Positions 60,701-64,000 of a DNA stretch of 64,000 nt are shown here, in pieces (position 1 is the first letter of the stretch; the number at the start of each line of letters is the position of its first letter). Both the position numbers and the translations under genes were made by a program. A model generated the notes under the pieces. It saw only the letters and a program-made list of their open reading frames with translations, had not been told where the DNA came from and ran no database searches. Origin of the DNA: Henricia sp. BOLD:AAB3569 (taxonomy: Eukaryota > Echinodermata > Asteroidea > Spinulosida > Echinasteridae); NCBI GenBank assembly GCA_037783545.1, contig JBBELK010000489.1:182495-246494 (forward strand), in the 5' to 3' direction.

Positions 60701-63700
60701 ACTGGGTTGAGGCTTCCTGACTGCTCTCACGCAAACCGTGGCTGTCTGTACACACCTCTTTGGGGTACTCCTGAGTTGTGCGCATGCTCAGTCATTCGGA
60801 CTGTCGTTAACGCACCGCAGTTTGGCTCGGCAATTTGGTCAAAGTGTGGTCCAAACGTCGGCAAATTTGGAGGTCGAAAAATGTTCCGACGAACTTCAAA
60901 TTTTGCATGCCCTAAACTCTCTATATTGCGCACTTGTCATAAAAAAATTGACAGACTTTCGCCGGGAAATGGCAGAGAAATTTCAAAGTTTAGAAAAAAC
61001 TGGGTTGAGGCTTCCTGACTGCTCTCACGCAAACCGTGGCTGTCTGTACACACCTCTTTGGGGTACTCCTGAGTTGTGCGCATGCTCAGTCATTCGGACT
61101 GTCGTTAACGCACCGCAGTTTGGCTCGGCAATTTGGTCAAAGTGTGGTCCAAACGTCGGCAAATTTGGAGGTCGAAAAATGTTCCCACGAACTTCAAATT
61201 TTGCATGCCCTAAACTCTCTATATTGCGCACTTGTCATAAAAAATTGACAGACTTTCGCCGGGAAATGGCAGAGAAATTTCAAAGTTTAGAAAAAACTGG
61301 GTTGAGGCTTCCTGACTGCTCTCACGCAAACCGTGGCTGTCTGTACACACCTCTTTGGGGTACTCCTGAGCTGTGCGCATGCTCAGTCATTCGGACTGTC
61401 GTTAACGCACCGCAGTTTGGCTCGGCAATTTGGTCAAAGTGTGGTCCAAACGTCGGCAAATTTGGAGGTCGAAAAATGTTCCGACGAACTTCAAATTGTG
61501 CATGCCCTAAACTCTCTATATTGCGCACTTGTCATAAAAAATTGACAGACTTTCGCCGGGAAATGGCAGAGAAATTTCAAAGTTTAGAAAAAACTGGGTT
61601 GAGGCTTCCTGACTGCTCTCAGGCAAACCGTGGCTGTCTGTACACACCTCTTTGGGGTACTCCTGAGTTGTGCGCATGCTCAGTCATTCGAACTGTCGTT
61701 AACGCACCGCAGTTTGGCTCGGCAATTTGGTCAAAGTGTGGTCCAAACGTCGGCAAATTTGGAGGTCGAAAAATGTTCCGACGAACTTCAAATTTTGCAT
61801 GCCCTAAACTCTCTATATTGCGCACTTGTCATAAAAAATTGACAGACTTTCGCCGGGAAATGGCAGAGAAATTTCAAAGTTTAGAAAAAACTGGGTTGAG
61901 GCTTCCTGACTGCTCTCACGCAAACCGTGGCTGTCTGTACACACCTCTTTGGGGTACTCCTGAGTTGTGCGCATGCTCAGTCATTCGGACTGTCGTTAAC
62001 GCACCGCAGTTTGGCTCGGCAATTTGGTCAAAGTGTGGTCCAAACGTCGGCAAATTTGGAGGTCGAAAAATGTTCCGACGAACTTCAAATTTTGCATGCC
62101 CTAAACTCTCTATATTGCGCACTTGTCATAAAAAATTGACAGACTTTCGCCGGGAAATGGCAGAGAAATTTCAAAGTTTAGAAAAAACTGGGTTGAGGCT
62201 TCCTGACTGCTCTCACGCAAACCGTGGCTGTCTGTACACACCTCTTTGGGGTACTCCTGAGTTGTGCGCATGCTCAGTCATTCGGACTGTCGTTAACGCA
62301 CCGCAGTTTGGCTCGGCAATTTGGTCAAAGTGTGGTCCAAACGTCGGCAAATTTGGAGGTCGAAAAATGTTCCGACGAACTTCAAATTTTGCATGCCCTA
62401 AACTCTCTATATTGAGCACTTGTCATAAAAAATTGACAGACTTTCGCCGGGAAATGGCAGAGAAATTTCAAAGTTTAGAAAAAACTGGGTTGAGGCTTCC
62501 TGACTGCTCTCACGCAAACCGTGGCTGTCTGTACACACCTCTTTGGGGTACTCCTGAGTTGTGCGCATGCTCAGTCATTCGGACTGTCGTTAACGCACCG
62601 CAGTTTGGCTCGGCAATTTGGTCAAAGTGTGGTCCAAACGTCGGCAAATTTGGAGGTCGAAAAATGTTCCGACGAACTTCAAATTTTGCATGCCCTAAAC
62701 TCTCTATATTGCGCACTTGTCATAAAAAATTGACAGACTTTCGCCGGGAAATGGCAGAGAAATTTCAAAGTTTAGAAAAAACTGGGTTGAGGCTTCCTGA
62801 CTGCTCTCACGCAAACCGTGGCTGTCTGTACACACCTCTTTGGGGTACTCCTGAGTTGTGCGCATGCTCAGTCATTCGGACTGTCGTTAACGCACCGCAG
62901 TTTGGCTCGGCAATTTGGTCAAAGTGTGGTCCAAACGTCGGCAAATTTGGAGGTCGAAAAATGTTCCGACGAACTTCAAATTGTGCATGCCCTAAACTCT
63001 CTATATTGCGCACTTGTCATAAAAAATTGACAGACTTTCGCCGGGAAATGGCAGAGAAATTTCAAAGTTTAGAAAAAACTGGGTTGAGGCTTCCTGACTG
63101 CTCTCAGGCAAACCGTGGCTGTCTGTACACACCTCTTTGGGGTACTCCTGAGTTGTGCGCATGCTCAGTCATTCGAACTGTCGTTAACGCACCGCAGTTT
63201 GGCTCGGCAATTTGGTCAAAGTGTGGTCCAAACGTCGGCAAATTTGGAGGTCGAAAAATGTTCCGACGAACTTCAAATTTTGCATGCCCTAAACTCTCTA
63301 TATTGCGCACTTGTCATAAAAAATTGACAGACTTTCGCCGGGAAATGGCAGAGAAATTTCAAAGTTTAGAAAAAACTGGGTTGAGGCTTCCTGACTGCTC
63401 TCACGCAAACCGTGGCTGTCTGTACACACCTCTTTGGGGTACTCCTGAGTTGTGCGCATGCTCAGTCATTCGGACTGTCGTTAACGCACCGCAGTTTGGC
63501 TCGGCAATTTTGTCAAAGTGTGGTCCAAACGTCGGCAAATTTGGAGGTCGAAAAATGTTCCGACGAACTTCAAATTTTGCATGCCCTAAACTCTCTATAT
63601 TGCGCACTTGTCATAAAAAATTGACAGACTTTCGCCGGGAAATGGCAGAGAAATTTCAAAGTTTAGAAAAAACTGGGTTGAGGCTTCCTGACTGCTCTCA

Positions 63701-64000
63701 CGCAAACCGTGGCTGTCTGTACACACCTCTTTGGGGTACTCCTGAGTTGTGCGCATGCTCAGTCATTCGGACTGTCGTTAACGCACCGCAGTTTGGCTCG
63801 GCAATTTGGTCAAAGTGTGGTCCAAACGTCGGCAAATTTGGAGGTCGAAAAATGTTCCGACGAACTTCAAATTTTGCATGCCCTAAACTCTCTATATTGC
63901 GCACTTGTCATAAAAAATTGACAGACTTTCGCCGGGAAATGGCAGAGAAATTTCAAAGTTTAGAAAAAACTGGGTTGAGGCTTCCTGACTGCTCTCACGC
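57756..64000. repeat. Eleven-monomer higher-order repeat, 3,269 bp, second copy incomplete
   Basis: Markers at offset 3,269 bp: cctgagctgtg (58097 and 61366), tcaaattgtgc (58225 and 61494), ctctcaggcaaacc (58348 and 61617), cattcgaactg (58417 and 61686) and atattgagcac (59142 and 62411). Copy 1 is 57756-61024, eleven 297-bp monomers plus two extra A. Copy 2 starts at 61025 and runs past the window edge. A 1,485-bp (five-monomer) sub-periodicity also exists inside, since the tcaaattgtgc and caggcaaacc pair recurs at 59709 and 59833. Confidence 0.87.

Larger units (their letters stand above)
42223..64000. repeat. 297-bp satellite array, block IV
   Basis: About 73 monomers in the same orientation, running off the right edge of the window. 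Unlike blocks I-III it has no 8-bp-deleted monomers and no 703-bp insert. Several stretches (46483-47360, 49750-50640, 56864-57660) are at or within a base of consensus per monomer. Single-base changes in A-runs, a 1-bp loss near 48450, a 24-bp deletion at 56420 and two 4-bp AATT insertions (51521 and 53605 region) are the main length changes. Confidence 0.98.

Noticed and set aside
1..64000. CRISPR array
   Set aside because: Units are long, directly adjacent and nearly identical throughout, with no short repeat plus unique spacer pattern.

Overview
The window is almost entirely one tandemly repeated satellite DNA with a 297-bp monomer, about 205 copies in head-to-tail orientation, filling all but roughly 3 kb of the 64 kb. 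I find no credible protein-coding gene, no rRNA or tRNA gene, no CRISPR array and no operon. A megasatellite of this kind, nested TA-flanked terminal-inverted-repeat elements and a consensus 5' splice-donor sequence inside one of them point to a eukaryote. The style of the elements suggests an animal, possibly a marine invertebrate, but that is weakly supported. A (peri)centromeric or other heterochromatic location is plausible and not shown.

Layout: satellite block I (1-12089); a 703-bp non-satellite insert (12090-12792); satellite block II (12793-28474); a second, apparently identical copy of the insert (28475-29177, offset exactly 16,385 bp); satellite block III (29178-40659); a 1,563-bp nested pair of transposon-like elements (40660-42222); satellite block IV (42223-64000). 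Monomers carry recurrent diagnostic variants that reveal higher-order repeats (HORs) with offsets of 4,152, 1,478, 7,429, 5,244, 1,774, 891, 2,084 and 3,269 bp. A monomer subtype lacking 8 bp (289 bp) occurs 15 times between 4 and 39 kb and never after the transposon, so the element lies at or near a boundary between two differently homogenised domains.

The nested element is the richest non-satellite feature. An outer element with a perfect 22-bp terminal inverted repeat (TIR) and TA duplication contains an inner 755-bp element with a 24-bp TIR (one mismatch), also flanked by TA. The two TIRs match at 17 of 22 positions, so they look like relatives. Each has an interior rich in copies of its own terminal motif. 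Between them lies a CpG-rich stretch ending in a consensus splice donor, which could be a captured or original promoter and first exon.

The very long open frames (up to about 1,370 codons) arise because 297 is divisible by three and one frame of the monomer has no stop. Most variants in that frame change the amino acid, and stops and frameshifts occur freely, so I read it as non-coding.
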